From Flectobacillus sp049240685 (GTDB lineage Bacteria; Bacteroidota; Bacteroidia; Cytophagales; Spirosomataceae), in the NCBI RefSeq assembly GCF_049240685.1, contig NZ_JBMLSD010000411.1, positions 1 through 18,350 on the forward strand: 18,350 bases of DNA. Reading direction: 5' to 3'. A program made the translations under genes and the position numbers. Below the pieces are notes generated by a model, which saw only the letters and a list, made by a program, of their open reading frames with translations, did no database searches and was not told the origin of the DNA. Within the stretch, counting starts at the first letter, position 1. Each line of letters opens with the position of its first letter. Shown here one piece after another: positions 6,684 to 15,423 of this stretch.

Positions 6684-6748
6684 TTCAAGTTTAAAGAAAT
6701 ACCATACAGCTAAGCTGATAACCTTATACCCTAGGCTTCTCGAATATA

Positions 6749-9262
6749 CTACCTTACCAAATATTCATTTTGACCAACACCCACTCGCCCTTGATTTGAC
6801 ATTCCTTCCAATTTGATATTCATATTTCCTTTGGCATCGCTATTCCAGAAGCTCGTTGTGGCTTTACCTGATGCATCAGTCGTGATATTGGCGTTCCAAT
6901 ATAGGGTCGAACGATAGTCTGGACGAACATGTTCTGGTTTTGCTTGGTCATACTGTGGAGCAAAAAACTCTCTAGTCATGGCATAGCCCATTCGCTTCTG
7001 AATTTTGACACCTTCAATATTAGCCTTACTCCAATCGTAGTTGGCGTTGCCTCTTCTTGTAAGTACAGAAATAACCCCGTTTCCTCCTCTAACCCCAAAT
7101 ATTGCAGCATCTGCGCCTTTCAATACATCTATACTTTCGACATCGCATGGAGGGATGGTGTTGATAACATCGCTACTTACTTGCATTCCATCAATTAAAA
7201 ATAGCGGGTCACTAGAGCTATTAATTGAACTTTGTCCACGGATAACAACCGAAAATGCCCCCAACCCTGTTTGTACTACTTGAACCCCCGGAACTCTCCC
7301 CTGTAGCATTTGAAGTACACTAAACATACCTCCACAGAGCGTATCATCAACCTTGAGCGTGTTACTGGCTTGCCCATAAATTTTGCGGCTATCTTCGGGT
7401 TCTTTTTTGGCTGTTACGGTTACTTCTTGAAGCATTTGTACTTTTTCGGTAATGAGCTTCTTTTCAAGTTCGATGGATTCTCTTGAGTATTTTAAAAACG
7501 TCGCAAAAGCATTTGGGTCAAAAATGCGCACCTCATTAGGAATTTGTAATGGTCTTGTTTTAGGCAATGAAAGCGCTTCATCTATCGTCAAGGTCAAATT
7601 ACGAGCACCATTGGCCTTTACCGCCTGAAGATACACGTCGACACTATCCGTAAAATCTAAGTTGTAAAAACCATATCTGCCCAGTGAGTCTACACTTGTC
7701 ATGGCGATAATAGGGTTTTCTTTTGGCTTTTTGAGCATCAACGTTAGCGTAAGTTTGTCTGTTACTTTACCATTAGGACGAAGTGCTTTGCCCGTAATTT
7801 CGAGTCCTTGCTCAACAAAATAATCCATTTTAGGTTTAAAATTACTCAACATTTGTTGCCAAGTAAATCGGCGCCAGCCTTGCGTCATCATTAGCAAATC
7901 GAGATGTAAATGACGGTTTTCTTGTGTATTGTCAAAATAATATTGCGGTTGTTCTATGGTACCTTGTATTTGTTGATAATACTGTCCGCTCAACGATTCT
8001 TTTACTTCCGAATTTAACAAAACATAAGTCAAAATATTGTCGGCATAAGGTTCGCCCTTTACTTGTGAAGCATCGGTAACGGCTACAGAAAAAGTCCCTT
8101 GAACAGGTTTGCCTTCGGCGTCTTTTACTTCTATATTCAAATCTACTTTCTCGCGACTTTTATATTCTGCTTTATTCGAAGAAACATTTACCTGTAGTGC
8201 TCTATTTCCATGTTCAACAAATATCAATCTCTCACAAATCGGTAATCCCTCGGGCGAAAACAAAGTTATTTGTACTACCCCGTCGTCAGGAATTTGATTT
8301 TTGGGAATATTTGCTACAAAATTTTTACTTGATTCTAAACCTTTTGCCAACATACAAACCTCTCCGCGTTGTTGCACAACGATAGGAAGTTCCTTGCCTT
8401 GTCCGGCAGGTTTGGGGTTAGAGTTCTGAATATAGATTCGGATTTTATCTTTATACGTAACATTGTCAACACTCATGATATAACCGCTCTTTTGAGCTTG
8501 TGGTAATTCTTGTTTGAGATAACTACCATCTGATTTCTTTACATAAGCTATATAAGAATTATTGTTTTCGGGACGAAAATTGAATACCCCGTGCCCTAAA
8601 TGAGCGGTACTAAACACCCCAACCGTATCTTTATCATTAGCCAACACAAAGCCAGAGGTTTCTACGCCTTTGCCTAACTTATTCACAATTTTGAAGGCTA
8701 ATCTACTTTCTAGATTCTCAACTAGATATCCTCCTTCTGGAAAAAAGTTAATAGACGCAACTTCGTTGAGAGCCTGCGCTTTATTTTCGTTCATCGAAGG
8801 CATATTGGTATTTTGCCATACTCGTATGTCTTTTTCAAAAAATAAAGATTCTGAAAAGTTTCGCATATAGTTGGTATAGGCTCTTATGCGATACAGGTCG
8901 GTTTTAAGGGTATCTGGCAATTGAATATCACCCACCGAAACTGCCAAAGCTTTTAGCACTTTGTGTACTATGACTTTACCCGTAGCGGGCTGTACCAAAT
9001 CTACATATAATACTCGACTCACCGAGTCTACCCCATTCGAAGAGGCATCGAATAAATAACCTTTTAGCCACATAGTTTCGCCAGCCATGTAGTAGGGTTT
9101 ATCCAGATGGAGATATACTTTTTCTTGAGGATACGAATAACGATAGTTGGTTAAAGTAGCACGTAGTTTTTCATAAACAGGTTGCTCTTGGGCGTATGAA
9201 GTGTTGAGAAAACACAACAAACTTAATAAGGTAATAAAGCAATAGGTTAAATTGTTTTTCAT
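6749..9262 (-). CDS. TonB-plug domain protein with macroglobulin-like N-terminal domains, no beta-barrel
   Basis: The 837-aa protein has a signal peptide (about 1-24, ending TSYA). An MG2-like domain (about 45-145, YLHLDKPYYMAGETMWLKGY) is followed by further beta-sandwich repeats (about 165-560, including REKVDLNIEVKDAEGKPVQGTFSVAV). A TonB-dependent receptor plug lies at about 610-740: LQEVTVTAKK, MLQGRVPGVQV, VIRGQSS, DPLFLIDG, DVESIDVLKGADAAIFGVRGGNGVI. The end (about 785-837) resembles macroglobulin-type domains. It is far too short to carry the outer-membrane barrel of a receptor, so it cannot be a transporter by itself. It is probably a cell-envelope protein that uses a plug-like fold for binding. 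ATG start at 9260-9262. It is monocistronic, with a terminator at 6603-6639. Confidence 0.85.
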   Translation of the reverse strand: MKNNLTYCFITLLSLLCFLNTSYAQEQPVYEKLRATLTNYRYSYPQEKVYLHLDKPYYMAGETMWLKGYLFDASSNGVDSVSRVLYVDLVQPATGKVIVHKVLKALAVSVGDIQLPDTLKTDLYRIRAYTNYMRNFSESLFFEKDIRVWQNTNMPSMNENKAQALNEVASINFFPEGGYLVENLESRLAFKIVNKLGKGVETSGFVLANDKDTVGVFSTAHLGHGVFNFRPENNNSYIAYVKKSDGSYLKQELPQAQKSGYIMSVDNVTYKDKIRIYIQNSNPKPAGQGKELPIVVQQRGEVCMLAKGLESSKNFVANIPKNQIPDDGVVQITLFSPEGLPICERLIFVEHGNRALQVNVSSNKAEYKSREKVDLNIEVKDAEGKPVQGTFSVAVTDASQVKGEPYADNILTYVLLNSEVKESLSGQYYQQIQGTIEQPQYYFDNTQENRHLHLDLLMMTQGWRRFTWQQMLSNFKPKMDYFVEQGLEITGKALRPNGKVTDKLTLTLMLKKPKENPIIAMTSVDSLGRYGFYNLDFTDSVDVYLQAVKANGARNLTLTIDEALSLPKTRPLQIPNEVRIFDPNAFATFLKYSRESIELEKKLITEKVQMLQEVTVTAKKEPEDSRKIYGQASNTLKVDDTLCGGMFSVLQMLQGRVPGVQVVQTGLGAFSVVIRGQSSINSSSDPLFLIDGMQVSSDVINTIPPCDVESIDVLKGADAAIFGVRGGNGVISVLTRRGNANYDWSKANIEGVKIQKRMGYAMTREFFAPQYDQAKPEHVRPDYRSTLYWNANITTDASGKATTSFWNSDAKGNMNIKLEGMSNQGRVGVGQNEYLVR

Positions 9263-9440
9263 TGCAATTGGTTTGATTTAGAACAGTAAAATGGTTCGAA
9301 CTAGCGATTTAAAAAAAGAAAAGCGAATCTACAACGATTTCTTGATGACTGGTAGTGTGTATACAAATGACTTCATTTGGCGATATGGGTTGTTTTTAGT
9401 AGAAAATAGATGATGTAAATATAATCTATCTATAAAATGC

Positions 9441-9472
9441 TTGCATTTTCGAGCTTCTAGCTATTATATTTG
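9441..9472 (+). promoter_or_regulatory. Bacteroidetes-type promoter for the SAM-riboswitch/metX transcript
   Basis: A -33 TTG (9441-9443) and a -7 TATATTTG (9465-9472) are separated by 21 nt, which fits the Bacteroidetes sigma-70 (RpoD) pattern TTG...TAnnTTTG. Transcription would start near 9478-9480, about 30 nt before the riboswitch P1 stem. Confidence 0.75.
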
Positions 9473-9509
9473 CAGCATCAAGTCAATTACTCTTCACAAA
9501 AGGTAGTAG

Positions 9510-9631
9510 TTGATTTATAAAGAAGAAGGGAGAGAATAGGCTCTACGAACTTCTGGCAACCTACTGATTCGTAAAGGCAAGGTGCTAATTCCTACCCAGT
9601 AAATTCATCATTATTGGGAAATATAAACCAA
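9510..9631 (+). ncRNA. SAM-I (S-box) riboswitch
   Basis: P1 is TTGATTTATA (9510-9519) with TATAAACCAA (9622-9631), 9 of 10 pairs. P2 is AGAAG (9521-9525) with CTTCT (9550-9554), and its top is AGAG/CTCT (9531-9534 with 9541-9544). The loop TAGG (9537-9540) can form the family pseudoknot with CCTA (9560-9563). The conserved core GGCAACC (9555-9561) is followed by AAGGTGCTAATTCC (9579-9592). P4 is CCCAGTAA/TTATTGGG (9595-9602 with 9611-9618, one G-T pair). Order and sequence match the S-box class, which senses S-adenosylmethionine and shuts off methionine genes. It precedes a small gene and metX, a classic target. Confidence 0.93.
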
Positions 9632-9743
9632 TTACGAAACTAATCCAGCTACATTTTTACATTCTGCTGTTCAGTATTCGTCAGGTTTACGATGTATCGT
9701 TTCACTGTCACAATTCATTGTGGCTATAGGTCTGTACGCATCC

Positions 9744-9986
9744 ATGAAAAAATTTATTCCAATTACCGTAGGCAACTATCTCGTTGTCCATGGGTATGAC
9801 GAGCACAATCGAGAAATCATCGAAAGTGTCGAGGTAGAAAAAGCAAGTTTAAAAATTGTAGCAGTAGACCGTATTCAGTCGCTGAGCGAAAAATATATGT
9901 TGGTTACAGGCGCATTCGGTCGTTTGATGTACTGGGAATATGAAGAGCCTTTTGAGGAGATTTCAGCCAAACTAATCGAGAACTAA
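9744..9986 (+). CDS. Small unrecognised protein in the SAM-riboswitch/metX unit
   Basis: From the ATG at 9744 the product is 80 aa, starting MKKFIPITVGNYLVV. An in-frame GTG at 9720 would add eight residues (MAIGLYAS). The protein is acidic, rich in Val/Ile and Glu, and has no signal peptide, membrane helix or Cys cluster. A pattern of short beta strands ending in a Trp-Glu-Tyr-Glu-Glu stretch (about residues 65-69) and a final helix is plausible. No family was recognised. It is the first gene after the SAM riboswitch and lies 121 bp before the metX start in the same direction, so it is probably co-regulated with methionine synthesis. It could be a regulator, a small metabolic partner or a leader protein. 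Confidence 0.7.
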   Translation: MKKFIPITVGNYLVVHGYDEHNREIIESVEVEKASLKIVAVDRIQSLSEKYMLVTGAFGRLMYWEYEEPFEEISAKLIEN

Positions 9987-10107
9987 AGACTTTGGGCGTG
10001 GTGATGACTTGTTTCTTTTATTTTTAGTAAAAAAACAAATCGTATCATTTTCAATTAAATGTTCTCTTCTTGATTCTTTATTAAAATCAAAAACAGCATC
10101 TCAATTC

Positions 10108-11205
10108 GTGTTAAATACGTCAGTTTTTAAATATCATGCTCCTTTCAAACTTGAAGCTGGAGGAGTATTACCAGAAGTTGAATTGGCTTATCAAGCACTC
10201 GGACAGCTCAATACCGACTGCTCGAATGTAATATGGGTATGCCATGCTTTTACGGGTAGCCAAGATGTAGCAGATTGGTGGCAAGGTTTGGTCGGCAAAG
10301 GCAAATTGTTTGACCCTGAACAATACTTTATTATCTGTGTAAATGTGTTGGGGTCGCATTATGGAAGTACAGGGCCACTTTCGATTAACCCCGAAACTGG
10401 TGAGCCATATTTTCACACTTTTCCAACAATTACGATTCGTGATATTGTCAACTCTTTTGATTTATTGAGAGAACATCTGGGTATTTCAAAAATCAAAACT
10501 TGTGTTGGTGGTTCTTTGGGTGGTCAGCAAGCGGTAGAATGGGCTATTTCTCAACCTGAGCTTATCGAAAATTTGATTTTGATTGCCACTAATGCCCAAC
10601 ATTCTCCTTGGGGGATTGCGTTCAATGAGTCTCAAAGAATGTCTATTGAAGTAGACCCTACTTGGAAAGAAAGCCATCCTTTGGCAGGTATCAATGGTAT
10701 GAAAGCCGCTCGTGCTACAGCTTTGATTTCATATCGTAACTACGAAACTTATGGTGTAACCCAAGCACGCCGCGAGGAAGGTTTGGACAAAACCTATCGT
10801 GCTGTCACGTATCAGCGTTATCAAGGTGAGAAACTGGCACAACGATTCAATGCTTTTTCGTACTATGTATTATCGCAAGTAATGGATTCGCAAGATGTGG
10901 GTCGTGGAAGGGGTGGAGTAATTAATGCCCTTGGACAAGTCAAAGCCAAAACTTTAGTAATGGGTATCAAATCCGATGCACTGTTTCCTATTAATGAGCA
11001 AGAGTTTTTAGCAAAATACATTCCTGACGCTACATTTCAGGCTTTGGACTCGTTATATGGCCATGATGGCTTTTTAATAGAAAATGAATTGATTACAAAA
11101 GCCATTAAAATTTGGCAGAAATTTATTAAATTAGATGTCAATCCAATGTACTCTTTCTTCAAAGCTCTTGAAGACCGTCCAAGAACATTAGTTGCTCATG
11201 ATTAA
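10108..11205 (+). CDS. metX: Homoserine O-acetyltransferase
   Basis: The 365-aa alpha/beta-hydrolase-fold acyltransferase activates homoserine with acetyl-CoA for methionine synthesis. Visible MetX features are CHAFTGSQDVADWW near the N terminus, NVLGSHYGSTGP, the nucleophile elbow GGSLGGQQ (Ser136), the acid Asp290 in KSDALFP and the catalytic His319 in YGHDGF. The frame is open from a TTG at 10009, but the first 33 residues are A/T-coded and unlike MetX. The GTG at 10108 gives VLNTSVFKYHAPFKLEAGG, which fits the family start and length. Acetyl versus succinyl specificity cannot be proved by eye. Control by the upstream SAM riboswitch is expected. A shared terminator follows at 11289-11316. 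Confidence 0.92.
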   Translation: MLNTSVFKYHAPFKLEAGGVLPEVELAYQALGQLNTDCSNVIWVCHAFTGSQDVADWWQGLVGKGKLFDPEQYFIICVNVLGSHYGSTGPLSINPETGEPYFHTFPTITIRDIVNSFDLLREHLGISKIKTCVGGSLGGQQAVEWAISQPELIENLILIATNAQHSPWGIAFNESQRMSIEVDPTWKESHPLAGINGMKAARATALISYRNYETYGVTQARREEGLDKTYRAVTYQRYQGEKLAQRFNAFSYYVLSQVMDSQDVGRGRGGVINALGQVKAKTLVMGIKSDALFPINEQEFLAKYIPDATFQALDSLYGHDGFLIENELITKAIKIWQKFIKLDVNPMYSFFKALEDRPRTLVAHD

Positions 11206-11288
11206 TGAGTTTTGTATAAAAAGTTACAAGCTAGCAACAGCTTCGAAAAAATTGTTTACTACCTGACTACCTATATTTTTCTTTACCA

Positions 11289-11316
11289 AAAAAGCTGGCA
11301 TCACTGCCAGCTTTTT
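11289..11316. terminator. Bidirectional terminator between metX and the GT39 gene
   Basis: A perfect 12-bp stem, AAAAAGCTGGCA (11289-11300) with TGCCAGCTTTTT (11305-11316), has a 4-nt loop (TCAC). A runs on one side and T runs on the other let it end both convergent genes; it is 4 bp from the stop of the glycosyltransferase gene. Confidence 0.9.
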
Positions 11317-11320
11317 CATT

Positions 11321-12958
11321 TTATTTTCTTTCGTAAAACAAAAATCCGTTTTCTTCTTTTATCAATCGTAGATTAGGGTGTGCTTTCATGGCGCTATCTG
11401 CTGTAATCTTCATCACAAAATATGCAGGTTTGTCCAAATGAGGTTCATTCAATAAATAGGCCTCTGTTTTAGGTTTCTGAGGCTGTTTTTGGAAATAGAA
11501 CAGTTGGGCATACGATTTAAAACCAATTGGCTCCACATACACATCTTTCCCTTTCAACGATTCATAAAAACTTATCGCAGCACGTTGAGAATAACCTTCG
11601 ATTTTGCTAACTACCACCGCCGAATAACCAAATAAACATAGTGCAGTAGCAATATATAAACCTCGAATATTGCGCATACTCACCATCACGATTACCGCCA
11701 CTATGTACGCTAAGCCCATGTACTGTTCCCATCCGCCCCAAGTAACTTTGGCACTGAGATTTGCCACGGCAAAGTCATCTTTGATATACGGAATCAATTG
11801 AGCTGCATACTGACCTACCAATGGCACAGCTGTAAGAGCAATTGCCATTACCAAACCTATAAAGAACAAGCCAAAACCTGTGAGTTTTGACCATTTCCAA
11901 GTACCTGATAGTAAGTTATGGACATGGTATGCCGCCAAATACGACACAGGAAACCATGCCATTGATGAATAATGAACAATCTTGGTTTTCACAATCGTGA
12001 ATAAAATCATGACTACCCAAAACAAATAAATCATCCATTTTCTGAAATATTCTCCTTGAGAATTGCCTGCCGCTGAAGTTCCTAATGCACGAATCGCCAA
12101 TACCGAAATAGGAAAACAACCTACCAATACAACTACAAAATGATAATAGAATGGTTGTTCATGCCCAGCATCGCCAGTAGTCAATAAGCGGATTTGATAC
12201 TGAATAAACTCTACAAATAAACCCCATCCATTTTGATAGATAGATAGTCCAAACCAAATACAAGCTACCAAAAAAGCAATAGCAATGGCTGAGAAAAATG
12301 GCTTAATGGCATCTTTTAAGAAACTAGCACTAAATCCATTGACACCCCAATAAGTGAATACGGTAAGTCCCCATAATAAACCACCGACAGGTCCTTTGGT
12401 GAGAATCGCCAATCCTACAAACAGTCCTGAAAGTAGGCCGTAGTTTTGACGTTTAGCTGTATTTTGATTGGTAGAAACACTTTGAGAGAAATACCAAACG
12501 CCCAAAAAGATAAATAGATTGAACGTAGGGTCGATAATACCTGATTTGAAATATAAGTGTGGTGTAAATGAGCCTAAATATCCTAAAGCCCACAACACAC
12601 CAAATTTTTCGTTATAAAGTTTCCGTCCGATTCGATAAAATACCAACAGGGTAATAACACCAATGATAGCATTAGGAAAACGAGCACCAAACTCTGGAGC
12701 AAATCCCGAATTTGGATCAAATACATTAAATGCTTTCATGGCTAATACCTGCATCCAGAAAAACAAAGGAGGTTTTTCCCAAAACGGCATGTAATTAATT
12801 TGTACAGTAGCATAGTTTCCTGTCAAAATCATTTCTCTTGCCGATTCTGCAAAATTGATTTCATCCCAGTCAAACAAATGGGAACTACCAATAAATGGGA
12901 TAAAAAAAACTGCCCCTAGAGCAGTTATTAATAAGTAGTGTAAATGTCTTGTTTGCAT
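11321..12958 (-). CDS. Membrane glycosyltransferase of the PMT/ArnT family (GT39/GT83-like)
   Basis: From the ATG at 12956-12958 the product is 545 aa. The first membrane helix (about 7-27) leads to HLFDWDEINFAESAREM, carrying the family's luminal acidic motif (Asp30, Asp32, Glu33). WEKPPLFFW and GARFPNAIIG follow. About ten further hydrophobic helices run to about 430, then a soluble C-terminal part. Such enzymes move a sugar from a polyprenyl-phosphate donor to a lipid, protein or glycan on the outer face of the membrane; the acceptor is unknown. The frame continues upstream to a TTG at 12997, but that overlaps the -7-like box TACTTTTG (12995-13002), so ATG 12958 is preferred. It lies downstream of the sprE-like gene on the same strand, 118 bp away, and probably has its own promoter. 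Confidence 0.87.
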   Translation of the reverse strand: MQTRHLHYLLITALGAVFFIPFIGSSHLFDWDEINFAESAREMILTGNYATVQINYMPFWEKPPLFFWMQVLAMKAFNVFDPNSGFAPEFGARFPNAIIGVITLLVFYRIGRKLYNEKFGVLWALGYLGSFTPHLYFKSGIIDPTFNLFIFLGVWYFSQSVSTNQNTAKRQNYGLLSGLFVGLAILTKGPVGGLLWGLTVFTYWGVNGFSASFLKDAIKPFFSAIAIAFLVACIWFGLSIYQNGWGLFVEFIQYQIRLLTTGDAGHEQPFYYHFVVVLVGCFPISVLAIRALGTSAAGNSQGEYFRKWMIYLFWVVMILFTIVKTKIVHYSSMAWFPVSYLAAYHVHNLLSGTWKWSKLTGFGLFFIGLVMAIALTAVPLVGQYAAQLIPYIKDDFAVANLSAKVTWGGWEQYMGLAYIVAVIVMVSMRNIRGLYIATALCLFGYSAVVVSKIEGYSQRAAISFYESLKGKDVYVEPIGFKSYAQLFYFQKQPQKPKTEAYLLNEPHLDKPAYFVMKITADSAMKAHPNLRLIKEENGFLFYERK

Positions 12959-12994
12959 AATTAATCGTCTATCCCAAGTGTGACAACGTTTTGG

Positions 12995-13002
12995 CAAAAG
13001 TA
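12995..13002 (-). promoter_or_regulatory. Candidate -7 promoter box for the GT39 gene
   Basis: The minus strand reads TTTACTTTTGCC, containing TACTTTTG, which fits TAnnTTTG. It lies 36 bp upstream of the preferred ATG. No convincing -33 TTG is seen. Confidence 0.55.
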
Positions 13003-13076
13003 AAGAAAATAATTGTTTCGTCTAAACTTTCAGAAACCGATAGATGAATAAACTTTTTTCTAAAAAAAGAATAAAA

Positions 13077-15212
13077 CTATGGCTTGGTGCTTTTGGCTGC
13101 CGCTAAGTTTTCCTTTACTAAACCTAGCAATTGGCTTTTGGGGTAATCTTTGATAAAATCATTTAATGCTTTGACATAACCCTCAAAGTTTTGGGTTTTA
13201 GCCAATAATAGTGCTTTTAAAAATGCCAATTTATCTTCGGTGTGGCTATTGGGATATTCTTTTAAAGCGGTGTCTACGAAAGACAAGGCATCTGCAAAAT
13301 TTCCTTGCTGATAGTACTGATATGCCTCTGAATAAAGCTTTTGTGCTTCCGATTCTTTATCAGAACTCAACTCCACGATATTTTCACGGCTCAACATTCT
13401 TGCAAAATACGAATCTCCAAATTTATCGAAGAGTGCTTTTCTGTAGTTTGCCTTTTCTGTTGGATTATTTTCATGTAATAAATAGAGAAAATACAAAGCC
13501 TCTGGTTCGTGAATCGAATTTGGGTATTCGGAAAGTAACTGTTTGAATGTTGAAATAGATTTCTTAGGCTCATTCAAACTCAACTTAAATATCTTTCCCA
13601 CTTCAAACATGGCATCCTGTCGCTTAATTTGGGAGCTTTCAAATGCTTTGGTTCCAAAGGGTATCCTTGTTTTCATAAGCGCCTTTTCTGTGGCTAATTC
13701 CTTATCACTTATCCCTTCAATTGTATTATTTGAAGCCGAAGTGTTTTCGGTACTTGGCGTATTAAAACTAGCAAAAGAGCTAGCATCCTCGCGGCTGCTC
13801 CTGCGCCAGTTATCTTCTAGGGGGCGGTTGCCCCAACGGTTCACAAAGTTGGTTCGCCCCTGACTTACAAGCATTGTATTAGAAAAATACCAGTCTGTTT
13901 TGCCAGGCGTTGCAAAAGGGTCTTTGGGTGCTGTAGTCGAGCTAGCTATAATTTCTTTTGCTTTTTCCAAATTAGCCAATTCCTGGGCTTTTTTGAGGCG
14001 AATAGCTTTTTCTAACACCTTATCTAACTCAGCAGGAGAGAGCTTCGAAAGTTTTTGTAGAGAATCTTCCGTTTTGACAATAGTCATTTGCTTCACAAAT
14101 TCGCTTAGTACTTGTTGCTTTTGTTTTACCTTGGCAAAGGCGGCATCGGTATTTGGTAGCAAAGACAGACAACTGTCATAATAAGCGGAGGCAGTTTCAT
14201 ATTCGGCATATTTGTCATAATACAATTCTGCCAGTGTCAAATACGTGTATGGTAACTGTTTGGTATCCTTGCTAATGCTTGCAGATTTTTTCAATAATTC
14301 AATTCCCTTGGTAGTATTTCCTTGGCGCATTTCTGCCGAAGCCATCGCCTCATAAATTTTATCAGATAAATCTTTGTTTTTACTATCCTTTAATAGTTTA
14401 TCAAAATTACCTTTTTGGTTCATGACCAAGGCGCTATTCAAGGAGGCATAGAATCTTAAATCGTAGGAAGGTCTATTCTTTGCTACTTTAGAAAAACTTT
14501 CGCTAGATTTAGGAAATTGAGCCAACAGTTCGTAGAGTTGGCCTTTTATATAATACAGACGAGCTTTCTGTTCGTTTTTGGGTAATAGAGGTAAAGCCTC
14601 TTCCAAGATGGCTACAGATATAGCATATTCCTTTCTTAGTTGATGCAAATAAGCTTTTGTAAGATAAAAATTGGCTGTATTGTTTTTATTTAGGTCTTCT
14701 TCTCTCAATAGTTCAGCCACCTTTAGTGCTGTAGTAAACTCAGCCTGTTCTACATAGGCTCTCATTAGGCCAATCAGCGCAGCATGACGGGCGTTATCGT
14801 CGGTAGCAGTGGTGTTGACATATTTAAAGGTTTCGATAGCATTTTTGTAATCTTCCTGTACTAATCTTGCTTGGCCAATGAGGACATAGGCATCGTCGAG
14901 CCAACGAGAGTTTTGATGTCGCTCGGCAACCATCGAAGCTTTTTTGATGACAGCATTTAGTTCGGACGAAACCGTGCTTGCCACGGTCGAATCGAGAGGT
15001 AGAAGAATAGGAAGTAATTGAGAGTAGTTATCGTGTCGTTCTTCGAAAAGTTTTTTTTCAGCCTCAAACATTTTCTGGTTGGCTTGAAAAAGCGCATTAT
15101 ACTTTGCATTGAGGTTATGAAATCCCACGCTTATAGGCGAAGAGCTATATTGTGAGCAACCCAAAATGCCCCAAAATATGAGAAGTAGTAAAAGTAAAGA
15201 TATTCTATTCAT
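13077..15212 (-). CDS. sprE: TPR lipoprotein, SprE/PorW-like type IX secretion component
   Basis: The 711-aa protein has a lipoprotein signal ending in lipobox ILGC (Cys19), so it is probably membrane-anchored in the periplasm. The N-terminal segment HNLNAKYNALFQANQKMFEAEKKL and the YSQLLPILLP block are hallmarks of the SprE (Flavobacterium johnsoniae) / PorW (Porphyromonas gingivalis) family. TPR helices run through about 85-370, then a charged, low-complexity, Ser/Thr-rich middle (about 400-510), and further TPR-like repeats at about 530-705 (e.g. AYQYYQQGNFADALSFVDTAL). In the family it is needed for T9SS secretion and gliding. ATG start at 15210-15212, with a TATATTTG box at 15269-15276. 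The gene symbol is by family resemblance only. Confidence 0.8.
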   Translation of the reverse strand: MNRISLLLLLLIFWGILGCSQYSSSPISVGFHNLNAKYNALFQANQKMFEAEKKLFEERHDNYSQLLPILLPLDSTVASTVSSELNAVIKKASMVAERHQNSRWLDDAYVLIGQARLVQEDYKNAIETFKYVNTTATDDNARHAALIGLMRAYVEQAEFTTALKVAELLREEDLNKNNTANFYLTKAYLHQLRKEYAISVAILEEALPLLPKNEQKARLYYIKGQLYELLAQFPKSSESFSKVAKNRPSYDLRFYASLNSALVMNQKGNFDKLLKDSKNKDLSDKIYEAMASAEMRQGNTTKGIELLKKSASISKDTKQLPYTYLTLAELYYDKYAEYETASAYYDSCLSLLPNTDAAFAKVKQKQQVLSEFVKQMTIVKTEDSLQKLSKLSPAELDKVLEKAIRLKKAQELANLEKAKEIIASSTTAPKDPFATPGKTDWYFSNTMLVSQGRTNFVNRWGNRPLEDNWRRSSREDASSFASFNTPSTENTSASNNTIEGISDKELATEKALMKTRIPFGTKAFESSQIKRQDAMFEVGKIFKLSLNEPKKSISTFKQLLSEYPNSIHEPEALYFLYLLHENNPTEKANYRKALFDKFGDSYFARMLSRENIVELSSDKESEAQKLYSEAYQYYQQGNFADALSFVDTALKEYPNSHTEDKLAFLKALLLAKTQNFEGYVKALNDFIKDYPKSQLLGLVKENLAAAKSTKP

Positions 15213-15268
15213 GTGAAGTAGCTATGCAGAAAAACTACAAGAGTTTGATTGATTCGTCATCGAAAACA

Positions 15269-15276
15269 CAAATATA
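15269..15276 (-). promoter_or_regulatory. Candidate -7 promoter box for the sprE-like gene
   Basis: The minus strand reads TATATTTG, identical to the -7 box of the metX promoter. It lies 56 bp upstream of the ATG. No TTG is seen at the expected -33 distance. Confidence 0.5.
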
Positions 15277-15415
15277 GGTCAAATTGATGGTTCTTGTAAA
15301 AAGATTCAAAGTACGCTGCTCAATACAAAAACTGTGGCAAGGGTATCGAACTTGCATAACAAGCCTTTTAACGCAAAATAACGAGAATTTATTATCAGAT
15401 TCCGTGCCAATTAAG

Positions 15416-15423
15416 TATTTTTG
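15416..15423 (+). promoter_or_regulatory. Candidate -7 promoter box for the atpZ-like gene
   Basis: TATTTTTG fits TAnnTTTG and lies about 100 bp upstream of the ATG at 15525. No -33 TTG was found at the usual spacing, so this is a tentative call. Confidence 0.4.

Larger units (their letters stand above)
9263..9743 (+). other. 481-bp divergent intergenic region holding the metX promoter and SAM riboswitch
   Basis: The region separates the divergent TonB-plug gene (-) and the metX unit (+). It carries the promoter at 9441-9472, the riboswitch at 9510-9631 and about 110 bp of leader after it. That leader has no obvious T-run terminator, which leaves the switching mechanism open. No TAnnTTTG box was found for the TonB-plug gene on the minus strand. 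Confidence 0.7.

Noticed and set aside
10009..10107. N-terminal 33-residue extension of MetX from a TTG start
   Set aside because: The extension is A/T-coded, unlike MetX, and the GTG at 10108 gives a normal family length.
13543..13863. 106-aa open frame on the plus strand inside the sprE-like gene
   Set aside because: It overlaps a clear lipoprotein/TPR gene and has no start context of its own.
15330..15365. tRNA-like T-loop motif (GTTCGATAC on the minus strand)
   Set aside because: The T stem does not pair with a 7-nt loop, and no acceptor stem, anticodon arm or D arm could be placed around it.
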